DNA of 64,000 nucleotides, taken from contig NZ_CP020105.1 in the NCBI RefSeq assembly GCF_002067135.1, positions 3,782,001 to 3,846,000 of the forward strand. The letters run 5' to 3'. This stretch comes from Spirosoma rigui (GTDB lineage: Bacteria > Bacteroidota > Bacteroidia > Cytophagales > Spirosomataceae). The notes under the pieces are model-generated. The model saw only the letters and a list, made by a program, of their open reading frames with translations. It did not search any database and was not told the DNA's origin. This document shows positions 45,189 to 54,258 of this stretch, in pieces (position 1 is the stretch's first letter; each line of letters opens with the position of its first letter). The position numbers and the translations under genes were made by a program.

Positions 45189-47639
45189 CTAAGCCTCCTC
45201 CGCCCGCATGGCGTTGTAAACGAACCGGATCTCGCTGTAAGTGACGTCGCTGCCCAGGCCGTACTTGGCTTCGCTCAGGGTCTGGGCTTTGTGCTCGGTC
45301 AGGTACGATCGAATGGCGGATACTTTAGCCGGTGGCAGCAGGGCGTCGATGGTCAGTTCACCCGAGCTGATGGCCTGCGCCAGATGTGACTCAACCGTCG
45401 ATACGGCCAGGCTGCGCTCTTCGGCGATTTCGGTGATGGATTTACCCGCCCGAAAGAAAGCCAGCGTCACAACGGGGGAGAAGCCTTTTGGGTCTTTCTC
45501 CTTTTTCGGTGGCTTTGCGGGCTTATCCAGCGATGACGCAGAACTTTTGACCGGCGAACTGCCCCCACCCGTGTGTTCCTGGATGATCCGGAGTATTTCA
45601 TCACCAATCTGCTTCACCTTCGTTTTGCCGAATCCTTTTATCGCCAGCAGTTCGGCAGGGGTGGTCGGACGGACGCGGGCCAGTTCAACGACCGTTTTCT
45701 GGGGTAGCACCATGTAGGCCGACGCGCCGTGTTCGCCCGCGGTATCGTTTCGCCATTTCATCAGGGCACCGTACAGGCCATTGCCACGGCCCTCCCCGGC
45801 GGCTTCGGTTTTCCGGCGTTCGGGTCGGAAGTCAAGTTCGGCAAGGTTGCGGGTTTGCAGGTAGAGCAAGGCGTCGAACCCCTTACTCAACCCCGCGAAG
45901 CAGCGCGACTTACTGAAGAGTTCCTTTTCCAGTTCATCCATGGCTTCGAGCAGCGAGTCCCGCACCTGCTTATTGTCGGAATCGGTCGGGCAGCGTTGCA
46001 ACAGGGGCAGCAGGTCATCGGTTAGCAGCGACTGGAAGTACAAACCCGCTTTGCGGATACGCTCCTGCAAGGGCTCGTTGGCTTCCGGCAGGGCCTCGCT
46101 GGCGAAGTAGGACGGAAGCTGCTGCATAAAACGGCGCGATACGTCGCGTCCTTTCGCCTGAAGCGTATCGGTGAGCTGGGTGAGCATCGGCATCAGTTCA
46201 TCAGACAGGCTACCGGCATGTTCGTTGGCGACCCGGCGACAGCGGTAGGCCAGTGAGCTGGCGTGTTCGAACGAGAACAATTCCTGCAGCAGCATTTCCT
46301 GATTGGTTCGTCGGGAGTCATGCAGGTGTTGTTCGGTAGGCGTTTGCTGTTGAACCTGTTCGTGAAAGTCCTCGAGGGTCTGCTCCGTCTTGATGCTGTG
46401 TGAGGGGATGGGGGTACGTAGTACGAGTCCTTTGAGCGTTTTACAGCGACTCAGGGCTACGTACACCTGCCCGTGGGCGAAGGCTGCCGATGCGTCGATG
46501 ATGGCTTTCTCGAACGTCAGCCCCTGGCTCTTGTGGATGGTAATGGCCCAGGCAAGCTTGAGTGGGTACTGCGTAAACCGGCCGATGATATCGCTCTTAA
46601 TCTCTTTCGTTTCCGGGTCCAGCGTGTAGCGGATGTTCTCCCAGTCGACGCGGGTGGCATAAATCATCTGGCCATCCGACGCACTTTTGACGTGAATGAC
46701 ATCATCCTCAATCTCCGTGATACGGCCGATTTTACCGTTGTAGTACAGCTTATCGCGGGAGATGTCATTCTTGATAAACATCACCTGGGCACCTACTTTT
46801 AACTCCAGCCGCGATTCGGTGGGGTACATAGACTCGGGAAACTCCCCTTCGGTGGAGGATTCAAAGACATGTGCTTTCGTTTTCAGCGCCAACAGCTTCT
46901 GGCTGTTGATCTGCTGTGCCGTGCTATTATGGGTCGACAGGGTGATGTATCCTTCTTCATCGTTGGGCGAGAAGTCCGGAACGTACCGTTTGTTCAACTC
47001 CGTAAACTGCGCCTGCGTAATGGTTTTTTCCCGGATGCCGTTGAGCAAATCGATGAACTGCTTGTCCGACTGCCGGTAGATATGCGTTAGTTCAATAGAT
47101 ACGTAGGGTGTTTGCTGGAGCGCCCGACTCCCGAAAAAATAACCGGTGTCGTAGTAGGGACGCAGCAGCGTCCAGTCGTCTTCGCGAATGACCGGAGGAA
47201 GCTGTTGCATATCGCCGATCAGGAGCAGCTGTACCCCACCAAAGGGCAAGGTGCTGCTCCGGTACCGGCGCAAAACATCGTCGATCCCATCGAGCACGTC
47301 GGCCCGAACCATACTGATCTCGTCGATCACGAGCAGGTCGAGGGTGCGCAGCAGGTTTATTTTTTCGCGGCTGAACCGGCGGGCATCCTTCTGGGTCGAT
47401 CCGGGAATAATGGGGCCGAAGGGTAGCTGAAACAGCGAGTGAATGGTGACGCCACCGGCATTGATGGCGGCTACGCCCGTGGGCGCTACTACGGCCAGAC
47501 GCTTGGCATTGGATTGCTTGATCTGGTGCAGAAACGTCGTTTTTCCCGTGCCAGCCTTACCCGTCAGAAAAATATTTCGGTTGGTATGGAGGACGAAATT
47601 GGTGGCTAGATCAAGTTTTTCGTTTACGGGGGCAGGCAT
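45189..47639 (-). CDS. Pif1/RecD-like helicase with HRDC and helix-turn-helix domains
   Basis: An 816-residue fusion. Residues 1-420 form a superfamily 1B helicase: Walker A GKAGTGKTT (27-35), VIDEISMV (Walker B), GDMQQLPPV (motif III) and the late motifs AWAITIHKSQGLTFEKA and HGQVYVALSRCKT. A charged region of about 150 residues follows. Near residue 600-690 is an HRDC-like domain (GLYGALMKWRN and LLAIKGFGKTKVKQIGDEIL), then a Lys/Pro/Ser linker and a C-terminal helix-turn-helix (GKSITEIAEERSLAVSTVES). The same tail occurs on RecQ helicases, which suggests shared DNA-targeting modules. It probably unwinds DNA in repair or at G-rich structures. Confidence 0.9.
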   Translation of the reverse strand: MPAPVNEKLDLATNFVLHTNRNIFLTGKAGTGKTTFLHQIKQSNAKRLAVVAPTGVAAINAGGVTIHSLFQLPFGPIIPGSTQKDARRFSREKINLLRTLDLLVIDEISMVRADVLDGIDDVLRRYRSSTLPFGGVQLLLIGDMQQLPPVIREDDWTLLRPYYDTGYFFGSRALQQTPYVSIELTHIYRQSDKQFIDLLNGIREKTITQAQFTELNKRYVPDFSPNDEEGYITLSTHNSTAQQINSQKLLALKTKAHVFESSTEGEFPESMYPTESRLELKVGAQVMFIKNDISRDKLYYNGKIGRITEIEDDVIHVKSASDGQMIYATRVDWENIRYTLDPETKEIKSDIIGRFTQYPLKLAWAITIHKSQGLTFEKAIIDASAAFAHGQVYVALSRCKTLKGLVLRTPIPSHSIKTEQTLEDFHEQVQQQTPTEQHLHDSRRTNQEMLLQELFSFEHASSLAYRCRRVANEHAGSLSDELMPMLTQLTDTLQAKGRDVSRRFMQQLPSYFASEALPEANEPLQERIRKAGLYFQSLLTDDLLPLLQRCPTDSDNKQVRDSLLEAMDELEKELFSKSRCFAGLSKGFDALLYLQTRNLAELDFRPERRKTEAAGEGRGNGLYGALMKWRNDTAGEHGASAYMVLPQKTVVELARVRPTTPAELLAIKGFGKTKVKQIGDEILRIIQEHTGGGSSPVKSSASSLDKPAKPPKKEKDPKGFSPVVTLAFFRAGKSITEIAEERSLAVSTVESHLAQAISSGELTIDALLPPAKVSAIRSYLTEHKAQTLSEAKYGLGSDVTYSEIRFVYNAMRAEEA

Positions 47640-47767
47640 TGGATAACGCGTAAGTGTCAGGCAAATTTAACGATTTTGGCTCGGAGCGTTGCTACCTTTC
47701 GGAGCCTGATTGGCCGACTACCGGCGCTGAAACCGGAATAAATGATGAGCCGCCGTTGAATCCATTG

Positions 47768-47775
47768 TACTTTTG
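47768..47775 (+). promoter_or_regulatory. Candidate -7 box ahead of the DUF2027-Smr gene
   Basis: TACTTTTG matches TAnnTTTG exactly, 72 bases before the start codon. No clear -33 element is seen at the usual spacing. Confidence 0.3.
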
Positions 47776-47847
47776 AACAAATGGCGGTAGTTGTGGGGTT
47801 GTCTTTATCCGACCCATCAACTGATCGATTAAACTTACTGACGCTAT

Positions 47848-48867
47848 ATGAATATTGGTGATAAAGTCCGGCTGCTACGGGCCAAAGAACAGGGAGTTAT
47901 CTCGCGTTTTTTACCGGGCGACATGATTGAAATTGAAATTGAAGATGGGTTTCGCATCCCCGTTATGCGTTCTGAACTCGTTGCCGTTTCGCCCCTGGAG
48001 GCTGAGCGGCTATTGAAGACGAGTACATTTGCGCCCCAGAAAACCATTGCCGCGACGGCACCGGCCATTCTTTCGAATCAGGGTATCTACCTGGCCTTCC
48101 TGCCCGTTAACGACCGGGAGTACACGCTACACCTGATCAACAATACCGACTGGGAGTTTCCCTACGTACTGGGTGAAGAATCGGCAGCACCGGGGGGCGG
48201 GGCGCAGTTCAGGGGTGTTGGCAGTGGAACGCTCAAACCGAAATCCCAGCAGAAAATGAACGACCACTACGAGCATGCGAAGTTCGACGAGTGGCCTACG
48301 TTTGTGGTTCAGGGTTTATGGTTCCGGGCCGGCAAAGCGTCCCTGCGGGCTCCGCTGATCAAACGCTTTAAAGGGCGGGCGGCTACGTTTTTCAGCAAAA
48401 AAGCAACTGTCCCGGTTCTCAACCAACCCGGTTTTATGACCCAGCTGGATGCCGAATCTGCTGAGCAGGCGCCACAAACGCCATCCAGCAACCGGCCCAG
48501 GCCCGTGACCATCCGGCCCGATGAGTTGAAGGCAGAAATGCTGAAGCCCAAATCTGATCCGTCCGATGTCTCGGTCGAACGCCCAACATCGGTCGTTGAC
48601 CTGCACGTCGAATCGCTGCTGCCCAGCGGTACGGGAAACCGGACTCCATCTGATCTGCTGACATTGCAACTCCATACATTTGAGAAAAATCTGGAGAATG
48701 CCATTGCCAGCGGCATGAGCGATATAACGTTCATTCATGGTGTGGGCAGCGGGGCGCTGCGGAGTGAGTTACACCGCCGGCTGGGCCAGCACCCGAACGT
48801 GAAGTTCTTCGAGGATGCGCAAAAGCAGAAATTTGGCTACGGAGCCACCAAAGTAACGATCAAGTAA
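47848..48867 (+). CDS. DUF2027 protein with C-terminal Smr domain
   Basis: A 339-residue cytoplasmic protein. The N-terminus MNIGDKVRLLRAKEQGVISR begins an SH3/KOW-like fold, as in the DUF2027 family. A middle beta-domain (YLAFLPVNDREYTLHLINNT) and a Pro/Ser-rich linker follow. The C-terminal Smr domain has VDLHVESLLP (LDLH-like motif), a helix LHTFEKNLENAIASGM, and the nucleic-acid motif FIHGVGSGALRSELHRRL (HGxGxGxLR). Smr domains act as nicking or RNA endonucleases in MutS2 and relatives. The family is Bacteroidetes-typical and probably acts on nucleic acids, but its role is unproven. Confidence 0.9.
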   Translation: MNIGDKVRLLRAKEQGVISRFLPGDMIEIEIEDGFRIPVMRSELVAVSPLEAERLLKTSTFAPQKTIAATAPAILSNQGIYLAFLPVNDREYTLHLINNTDWEFPYVLGEESAAPGGGAQFRGVGSGTLKPKSQQKMNDHYEHAKFDEWPTFVVQGLWFRAGKASLRAPLIKRFKGRAATFFSKKATVPVLNQPGFMTQLDAESAEQAPQTPSSNRPRPVTIRPDELKAEMLKPKSDPSDVSVERPTSVVDLHVESLLPSGTGNRTPSDLLTLQLHTFEKNLENAIASGMSDITFIHGVGSGALRSELHRRLGQHPNVKFFEDAQKQKFGYGATKVTIK

Positions 48868-49008
48868 GTCAACGAGACCCTGTTTGTGGGTATAGACTCT
48901 GGTGATCGAGCTGTCGCGTTTACACGTTTGCTCGGTTACCATCAGGGGTCATGACCACAGACAGGGACCGTTTTTATCGTACCTGACCAGCCAGCAGTAA
49001 CCTCCCCC

Positions 49009-50433
49009 ATGTGCCGTCTTTTAACCCTTTTGATTGGTTGCGCAGGGCTGTGCGCCAGCCTGCTTTTTACCGGTTGCCAGTCCACGAAATCGAGTCGCCT
49101 GAACCCGAAGGCTCCTAAAGAAGCTTACAACACTACACGGATGGAAGTTCGAAATGACCGCTTTTTATCGACCGTTCACGTTCCTGTCTCGATCGCAATG
49201 GCCGACGTTGAGCGGCAGATTAACGCGCAGGTTACGGGGCTTATTTACGAAGACAATAGTACGGAGGATAACAACAAAGACCAGTTCATGGCTAAGGTCT
49301 GGAAGCGTGGGACCATCATCGTGAACGCGGAGGATAGTCTGCTGCACTTCACCGTGCCCCTGCGCATCTGGGCGAAAGCGGGCGTGTCGGTGCTGGGACT
49401 GACGCAGTACAAAGAAACCGAGTTTGAGATCGATTTGCGGTTTAAGACTAAGTTTACCCTTGATCCCGACTGGTCGGTGAACACCCATACGGAAGCTGAT
49501 GGCTACGGTTGGGTACGACGGCCAACGGTCAGCGTCATTGGGTTCAACGTGCCGGTAACGAATTTCGTTGGCCGGATGATCGATAAGAACCTGGGCACGA
49601 TTACGAAGACGCTGGATCAGCAGATACGCCAGAATGTGGATCTGCGCCCGGCGGTACTCAACGTCTGGAACACGTTGCGCACCCCGTACCTGATCTCCGA
49701 AAAATACCGTACCTACCTACAGGTGGTACCCCGGCGTATCATGATGACACCCCTGCGTTTCGAGGGACGAATGCTGCGTGCTACCATTGGGATCGACGGG
49801 TTTACCCTGACAACTACCGGCGCTAAGCCCGACGTCCGTCCGGCCGTGTCGCTACCGGACCTTACGGTTGTATCGCAGGTGAAAGACGATTTTCAGATTG
49901 GCCTGCTGAGCGAGGTCAGCTACCCCGAAGCCGCCCGGCTGGCGGCTGAAGAATTCGTTGGTAAGCAATTCTCGTTCAGCGACAACCGCTATACCATTAC
50001 CGTAACAAATATTGACCTCTACGGCCAGAACGACCACCTGATCATCAAAGCAGGGCTTAAAGGCACCATCACGGGCGATATCTACCTGCGTGGCCGCCCC
50101 TACTACGATGCCGCTTCCCAAACAATTTCGCTGAAGGATCTCAAATACGATCTGGACACGAAAAATGTTTTGCAGCGATCGGCGAGCTGGCTGTTGCAGG
50201 GCACGTTCGCCCGAACACTGGAAAAGCAGCTGACCATCCCGGTCGGGTCATACATTAGCGATATGCAGAAACAACTGCAGGAGCGTCTAAAGAACAATCA
50301 ACTCGCTAAAGGTGTGCTCATTAACGGTCAGATCACCGAAATCCGTCCTGACCAGGTATACCTCACCCCGACGGCGCTCATTGCCGTTGTAAACGCCCGT
50401 GGCCGCCTTGACGTGAAGGTGGAAGGCTTGTAA
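49009..50433 (+). CDS. DUF4403 family lipoprotein
   Basis: A 474-residue lipoprotein. The signal LTLLIGCAGLCASLLFTGC ends in a lipobox with the acylated Cys at residue 22. The mature part begins with a short Ser/Lys spacer and continues as repeated beta-rich segments: VPVSIAMADVERQINAQV, then an amphipathic block GYGWVRRPTVSVIGFNVPVT, and LLQGTFARTLEKQLTIPVG near the C-terminus. This fits DUF4403, thought to form elongated lipid-binding-like (SMP/TULIP-type) folds. That fold comparison is inference. It is probably anchored to the outer or inner membrane. The RNase P RNA gene lies just downstream on the same strand. Confidence 0.85.
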   Translation: MCRLLTLLIGCAGLCASLLFTGCQSTKSSRLNPKAPKEAYNTTRMEVRNDRFLSTVHVPVSIAMADVERQINAQVTGLIYEDNSTEDNNKDQFMAKVWKRGTIIVNAEDSLLHFTVPLRIWAKAGVSVLGLTQYKETEFEIDLRFKTKFTLDPDWSVNTHTEADGYGWVRRPTVSVIGFNVPVTNFVGRMIDKNLGTITKTLDQQIRQNVDLRPAVLNVWNTLRTPYLISEKYRTYLQVVPRRIMMTPLRFEGRMLRATIGIDGFTLTTTGAKPDVRPAVSLPDLTVVSQVKDDFQIGLLSEVSYPEAARLAAEEFVGKQFSFSDNRYTITVTNIDLYGQNDHLIIKAGLKGTITGDIYLRGRPYYDAASQTISLKDLKYDLDTKNVLQRSASWLLQGTFARTLEKQLTIPVGSYISDMQKQLQERLKNNQLAKGVLINGQITEIRPDQVYLTPTALIAVVNARGRLDVKVEGL

Positions 50434-50516
50434 AACCGGGTGGGCAGTAGTCGGTCCGACCCGCACCCATTCGCGGCCCATTGACCGAACGGATGCAGAA
50501 ACCCGATCAATCGGCG

Positions 50517-50524
50517 TACCTTTG
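50517..50524 (+). promoter_or_regulatory. -7 promoter box of rnpB
   Basis: TACCTTTG matches TAnnTTTG exactly and lies seven bases before the predicted 5' end of the RNase P RNA. The -33 region is weak. Confidence 0.6.
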
Positions 50525-50530
50525 CCCTCC

Positions 50531-50920
50531 CAAACAACTCAGGCCGGCTTATCGCGTTCCGCCACTGGCGGGATGAGGAAAGTCCGGGCAGCGTAGAGCA
50601 CCCTACTTCCTAACGGGAAGGCGGACGGCTGGGAACGGCCGTTCGACAGCCAGTGTCACAGAAAATATACCGCCGAAAGGTAAGGGTGAAATGGTGGGGT
50701 AAGAGCCCACCGCCCGGCGGGCGACCGACGGGGCAGGATAAACCTTAGGGGCTGAAAGACCAAATAAGCGTCGGACGCGCGGCTGCTCGTCGCCAGCGGC
50801 CCGACAGGGCCAACACCGACGCGGGTAGGTCGAACGAGGTGTCGGGTGACCGGCATCCCAGATAAATGATAAGCCATTCAGCGCAGGCTGGAAGACAGAA
50901 CCCGGCTTATAGGCCTGGGT
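50531..50920 (+). ncRNA. rnpB: RNase P RNA (class A)
   Basis: The catalytic RNA of RNase P, which matures tRNA 5' ends. The diagnostic class A segments are all present in order: GAGGAAAGTCCGGGC near 50575, ACAGAAAATATACCGCC near 50658, GGTAAGGGTGAAATGG, GAGCCCACCGC, and near the 3' end AGATAAATGATAAGCC and ACAGAACCCGGCTTA. The P1 helix pairs CAGGCC (50540-50545) with GGCCTG (50912-50917). A T-rich run at 50930-50935 probably terminates it and overlaps the promoter of rpsP. Ends are estimated from P1 and the promoter box. Confidence 0.95.
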
Positions 50921-50929
50921 GGTTTGGGA

Positions 50930-50960
50930 TTTTTTATAACGATATTTTTTCCTACCTTTG
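50930..50960 (+). promoter_or_regulatory. Promoter of rpsP
   Basis: TACCTTTG (50953-50960) matches the -7 consensus exactly, with a T-run -33 element (50930-50933) at a 19-base spacing. The leader to the rpsP ATG would be about 45 bases. The -33 T run is also the likely rnpB termination tract. Confidence 0.65.
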
Positions 50961-51012
50961 CGGCCACGTTTTATGAGGGAGTTCGTCTCCCGTCAAAACC
51001 AAACAAGCACAA

Positions 51013-51624
51013 ATGGCTGTTAAAATTCGTTTAGCGCGTCGTGGACGCAAGAAAATGGCGATGTATGACATCGTAGTAGCAGAGTCAACCTCTCCTCGCG
51101 ATGGCCGGTTTATCGAAAAAATCGGTTCGTACAACCCCAACACCGACCCTTCGACGGTCGTATTAAAGTCGGAACGGGCCGTTTACTGGCTTATGGTAGG
51201 TGCAACGCCGACCGATACCGCGCGTTCGGTATTGTCGCACGAAGGCATCATGTATCGCAAGCACCTGCAGGTGGGCGTTAACAAAGGCGCCATTACCCAG
51301 GAGCAGGCTGATGAGAAATACACGACCTGGAAAGACGAGAAGCAAAATCGTAAGGACAGCGCTGCTGACACCAAAACACAGTCCAAAGAGCAGGCTCGTG
51401 CCGCTCGTCTGGAAGCTGAGAAGAAAGTGAATGACGCTCGTGCTGAAGCCATCGTTAAGAAAAACAAGGTGGAAGAGCCTGTCGTTGAGGAGCCAGTTGC
51501 CGAGGAAGCACCTGCCGTTGACGAAACACCCGTAGCTGAAGCGGCTCCTGCTGCTGAAGCGCCAGCGGCTGAAGAAGCGGCTCCAGCGGCTGCTGCCCCG
51601 GATGAAACCAAGGCTGCGGAATAA
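51013..51624 (+). CDS. rpsP: 30S ribosomal protein bS16 with long acidic Ala/Glu tail
   Basis: A 203-residue ribosomal protein. The N-terminal ~80 residues match bS16: [60 protein letters not shown] and VRSVLSH-like helix. Usual bS16 is about 80-90 residues, and here 120 residues follow. They comprise a charged helical stretch ([32 protein letters not shown]) and a low-complexity Ala/Glu/Pro tail. Long S16 tails are known in Bacteroidetes. The gene heads the rimM-trmD block, but a terminator-like hairpin follows it. Confidence 0.95.
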   Translation: MAVKIRLARRGRKKMAMYDIVVAESTSPRDGRFIEKIGSYNPNTDPSTVVLKSERAVYWLMVGATPTDTARSVLSHEGIMYRKHLQVGVNKGAITQEQADEKYTTWKDEKQNRKDSAADTKTQSKEQARAARLEAEKKVNDARAEAIVKKNKVEEPVVEEPVAEEAPAVDETPVAEAAPAAEAPAAEEAAPAAAAPDETKAAE

Positions 51625-51649
51625 TTTCCGGCCGGAATTTGTTACAAAG

Positions 51650-51680
51650 GAGCCTGTTCGTTTTTGAACAGGCTCTTTTT
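51650..51680 (+). terminator. Terminator-like hairpin between rpsP and rimM
   Basis: A perfect 10-bp stem GAGCCTGTTC/GAACAGGCTC (51650-51659, 51666-51675) with a 6-base loop and five T residues, 16 bases before the rimM GTG. It could partly uncouple rpsP from rimM and trmD. Confidence 0.85.
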
Positions 51681-51696
51681 ATTCCCAACCAATACT

Positions 51697-52287
51697 GTGA
51701 CGAAAGACGATTGCTACCAACTGGGACATATCACCAAAACGCACGCCGTTAGTGGTGAACTGGTGTTGTACCTGGATGTCGACGACCCCAAGGAGTACGC
51801 CGACCTGGAATCGGTGCTGCTGGAGGTCAAAGGTGAGTTGATCCCGTATTTTATTGAGTCGATTGCCATTGTTAAAGGCAGCCGCGCTATCGTGGCCTTC
51901 GAGGATGTCGATACCATCGAGCAGGCGGAGCGGCTCATTAACTGCGCGGCCTTCCTGCCTCTGGACGAACTCGAGCCTATCACCGACGAAACCCGCTTTT
52001 ACTTCCACGAAATTGTGGGGTACCAGGTTGTCGATGCTGAAGCGGGTGAACTGGGTACGGTACGGGGTGTGTATGCCATGAATGCGCAGGATCTCATTGC
52101 CATGGATTACCAGGGTAAAGAGGTTCTGATCCCGATCAATAGTGACATTGTCCGGACCGTTGACCGGGCTAACCAGAAACTGAACGTGGCTCTGCCCGAT
52201 GGGCTGCTGGATATTTACATGGCCGACGACAGTAAACCTGATAAGGTGAATGGCGATCTGGCCGACGACGATACCGATGAGGATTGA
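51697..52287 (+). CDS. rimM: Ribosome maturation factor RimM
   Basis: A 196-residue 16S processing factor for the 30S head. The start is placed at GTG 51697 ([20 protein letters not shown]). A longer frame from a TTG lies inside the terminator hairpin and is rejected. The N-terminal RimM domain has [20 protein letters not shown] and [15 protein letters not shown]. The PRC-barrel domain has [19 protein letters not shown] and [14 protein letters not shown]. The acidic C-terminus ([10 protein letters not shown]) is a lineage feature. Its end overlaps the trmD start by 11 bases, so the two are translationally coupled. Confidence 0.93.
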   Translation: MTKDDCYQLGHITKTHAVSGELVLYLDVDDPKEYADLESVLLEVKGELIPYFIESIAIVKGSRAIVAFEDVDTIEQAERLINCAAFLPLDELEPITDETRFYFHEIVGYQVVDAEAGELGTVRGVYAMNAQDLIAMDYQGKEVLIPINSDIVRTVDRANQKLNVALPDGLLDIYMADDSKPDKVNGDLADDDTDED

Positions 52288-52954
52288 TATTATCACCTGC
52301 CTGCCGCGTCTGCTGGATAGCTTCTTTGCACACTCCATTTTGCAACGGGCGCAGCAGGGAGGCTACGTAGACGTAGTGGTGCATGACCTGCGCGATTATA
52401 CCGCCGACAAGCATCGGCGGGTGGATGACTATGCGTTCGGGGGTGGAGCGGGGATGGTGATGCAGATCGAGCCGATTGCGCGCTGCATCCGGGCCCTGCA
52501 GGCCGACCGGACGTATGACGAAATCATTTACATGACGCCCGACGGCGAACGGCTCAACCAGCAAACGACCAATATGCTGTCGCTGCGTCAGAACCTGATC
52601 ATACTGTGCGGACACTATAAGGGCGTGGACGAGCGGGTTCGGACGCTGTTTGTTACCCGCGAAATAAGCATTGGCGACTACGTCCTGAGTGGGGGAGAAT
52701 TGGCCGCCTGTGTGCTCTCGGATGCCATTATCCGGTTGCTGCCCGGTGTGCTGAACGACGAGACGTCGGCCCTCACCGACTCCTTTCAGGATAACCTGCT
52801 GGCTCCACCGGTGTATACCCGGCCCGCCGACTTTGAGGGACACGCTGTGCCCCCCATTCTGTTGTCGGGGCACGAAGCAAAGATCGACGAATGGCGGCAC
52901 GAGCAGGCGCTCGAGCGGACCCGTACCCGCCGTCCCGATCTGCTGGACTCCTGA
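52277..52954 (+). CDS. trmD: tRNA (guanine37-N1)-methyltransferase (TrmD)
   Basis: A 225-residue SPOUT methyltransferase that places m1G at position 37 and prevents frameshifts. The start at 52277 gives [39 protein letters not shown], the knot segments [18 protein letters not shown] and [19 protein letters not shown], and [20 protein letters not shown] are all TrmD hallmarks. The start overlaps rimM by 11 bases, the usual rpsP-rimM-trmD order. The rplS gene, often next in other bacteria, is absent here. Confidence 0.96.
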   Translation: MRIDIITCLPRLLDSFFAHSILQRAQQGGYVDVVVHDLRDYTADKHRRVDDYAFGGGAGMVMQIEPIARCIRALQADRTYDEIIYMTPDGERLNQQTTNMLSLRQNLIILCGHYKGVDERVRTLFVTREISIGDYVLSGGELAACVLSDAIIRLLPGVLNDETSALTDSFQDNLLAPPVYTRPADFEGHAVPPILLSGHEAKIDEWRHEQALERTRTRRPDLLDS

Positions 52955-52975
52955 ACAAGGCGTTTTAAAAACCAG

Positions 52976-53019
52976 ATGGCTGATTTTTGGTTACATAGTA
53001 ACTAAGTCAGCCATTTTTT
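52976..53019 (+). terminator. Terminator directly before the next start codon
   Basis: Stem ATGGCTGA/TCAGCCAT (52976-52983, 53007-53014) with an inner GTTAC/GTAAC helix in its loop and a T run to 53019. The ATG of the next gene begins at 53020 with no leader between. It ends the rimM-trmD transcript. Confidence 0.8.
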
Positions 53020-53652
53020 ATGCAGGTACTCGTCATTGGTGCCACGGGGGGCACCGGCCGTCAGGCAGTTATTCAGGCGCTCGAGCGCGGTCATTTTGTA
53101 ACGGCTTTCGTGCGCGATCCGACCAAACTTGATGTGCAGCATCCTAACCTCACCGTGCTTCGGGGGGATGTGCTGAAACCCGATACCCTGCTGCCAGCCG
53201 TCCGGCGGCAGGATGCCGTTATCTGTTCGCTGGGCGGACGGCCCGGCCAGTCGGGCGACGCCGTTGCCGGGGGGACGAAGCATCTAATTGCCGCTATGGA
53301 ACAGGTTGGCCTCCGGCGACTGCTGGTCGTTTCATCACTGGGTGTGGGCGACAGCTACGCTGATGCATCAATACCGAGCAAGCTCTTCATTAAAACATTC
53401 CTGCGTGGTCCCATCGCCGAGAAAGAGATTCAGGAACGGGCGGTACGTGAGAGCAAACTCGACTGGGTAATTGTCCGGCCAACCCGCCTGACCAACGATT
53501 CGGCCAGTGGCCGGTACGAGGTTGCCGAACACCTGAAGTTCTCCGCCATCGCCATGCCCAAGATTAGCCGCGCCGACGTAGCGGCTTTCCTGCTCGATCA
53601 GCTTACCAGCGCACAGTATCTGGGCAAGACCCTTACCATAACGGGCCAATAG
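53020..53652 (+). CDS. NAD(P)-binding SDR-like protein (BVR-B/NmrA type)
   Basis: A 210-residue atypical SDR. MQVLVIGATGGTGRQAVIQA gives the extended-type GxxGxxG cofactor loop. LLVVSSLGVGDS contains the central strand, DWVIVRPTRLTND the last motif and ISRADVAAFLLDQL the closing helix. It lacks a YxxxK pair, as do the biliverdin reductase B and NmrA-like members. Expected activity is NAD(P)H-dependent reduction of flavin or small quinone substrates, or sensing of the cofactor state. The start codon abuts a terminator T run. Confidence 0.85.
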   Translation: MQVLVIGATGGTGRQAVIQALERGHFVTAFVRDPTKLDVQHPNLTVLRGDVLKPDTLLPAVRRQDAVICSLGGRPGQSGDAVAGGTKHLIAAMEQVGLRRLLVVSSLGVGDSYADASIPSKLFIKTFLRGPIAEKEIQERAVRESKLDWVIVRPTRLTNDSASGRYEVAEHLKFSAIAMPKISRADVAAFLLDQLTSAQYLGKTLTITGQ

Positions 53653-53817
53653 ATGGTCGATATCGGCTTGATGCGATTGTTCAGGCTAGAGCAGGGGGAT
53701 AATCTGTTACCCTAACTGGGAGGTAACCAGTTCTGTAGACGTCAAAAAGCGCGCTCCCAAACAAAATAGTAAACGTGTAGTTTTTCGGTTTACAGTCGTA
53801 ACCACCTGACTGATCGG

Positions 53818-54225
53818 ATGAAAGATAGACTACACATATTGCTGATCGAGGACGATGAGGATGATGTCGATCTGTTCCGGTATGCGCTTAAACTGAACGG
53901 AACGCCCTACCACCTAAGTATTCTCATGGGGGGAGACGAGGTAGCGCCGTATCTACTTACGGTTCCTGTCCTGCCGGATGTGATTGTGCTGGACTTAAAC
54001 CTGCCTAAAGTGCACGGCCGCGATGTGCTGCGGCAGATAAAAGCCAGCTTTGTCTTTCGGGCAATACCCATGGTCGTGTTGACCACATCGTCGGCGCGGG
54101 AAGACCGGGATTATTGCTTGGAAATGGGGGTTAGTCAATTCCTGACCAAACCCGTAACTATTCCGGCGTTCACGGCTACGGCCGCTACTATCGTTGGTCT
54201 GGCGCTATCGAACCGGCCGGACTAA
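53818..54225 (+). CDS. Single-domain response regulator
   Basis: A 135-residue receiver domain without output domain. The acid pocket is E11-D12-D13 in LIEDDEDD, the phosphoacceptor is Asp59 in VIVLDLNLPKVHG, and the switch residues are T89-T90 in VVLTTS and Lys111 in FLTKP. Such orphan regulators (CheY/Rcp1-like) usually relay phosphate to another protein or signal in phytochrome-type systems. No histidine kinase gene is adjacent. It converges on the GT51 gene with a 33-base gap. Confidence 0.9.
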   Translation: MKDRLHILLIEDDEDDVDLFRYALKLNGTPYHLSILMGGDEVAPYLLTVPVLPDVIVLDLNLPKVHGRDVLRQIKASFVFRAIPMVVLTTSSAREDRDYCLEMGVSQFLTKPVTIPAFTATAATIVGLALSNRPD

Positions 54226-54258
54226 CGGATCTTCCGGTTCAATAGCGCTACGCTGTAC

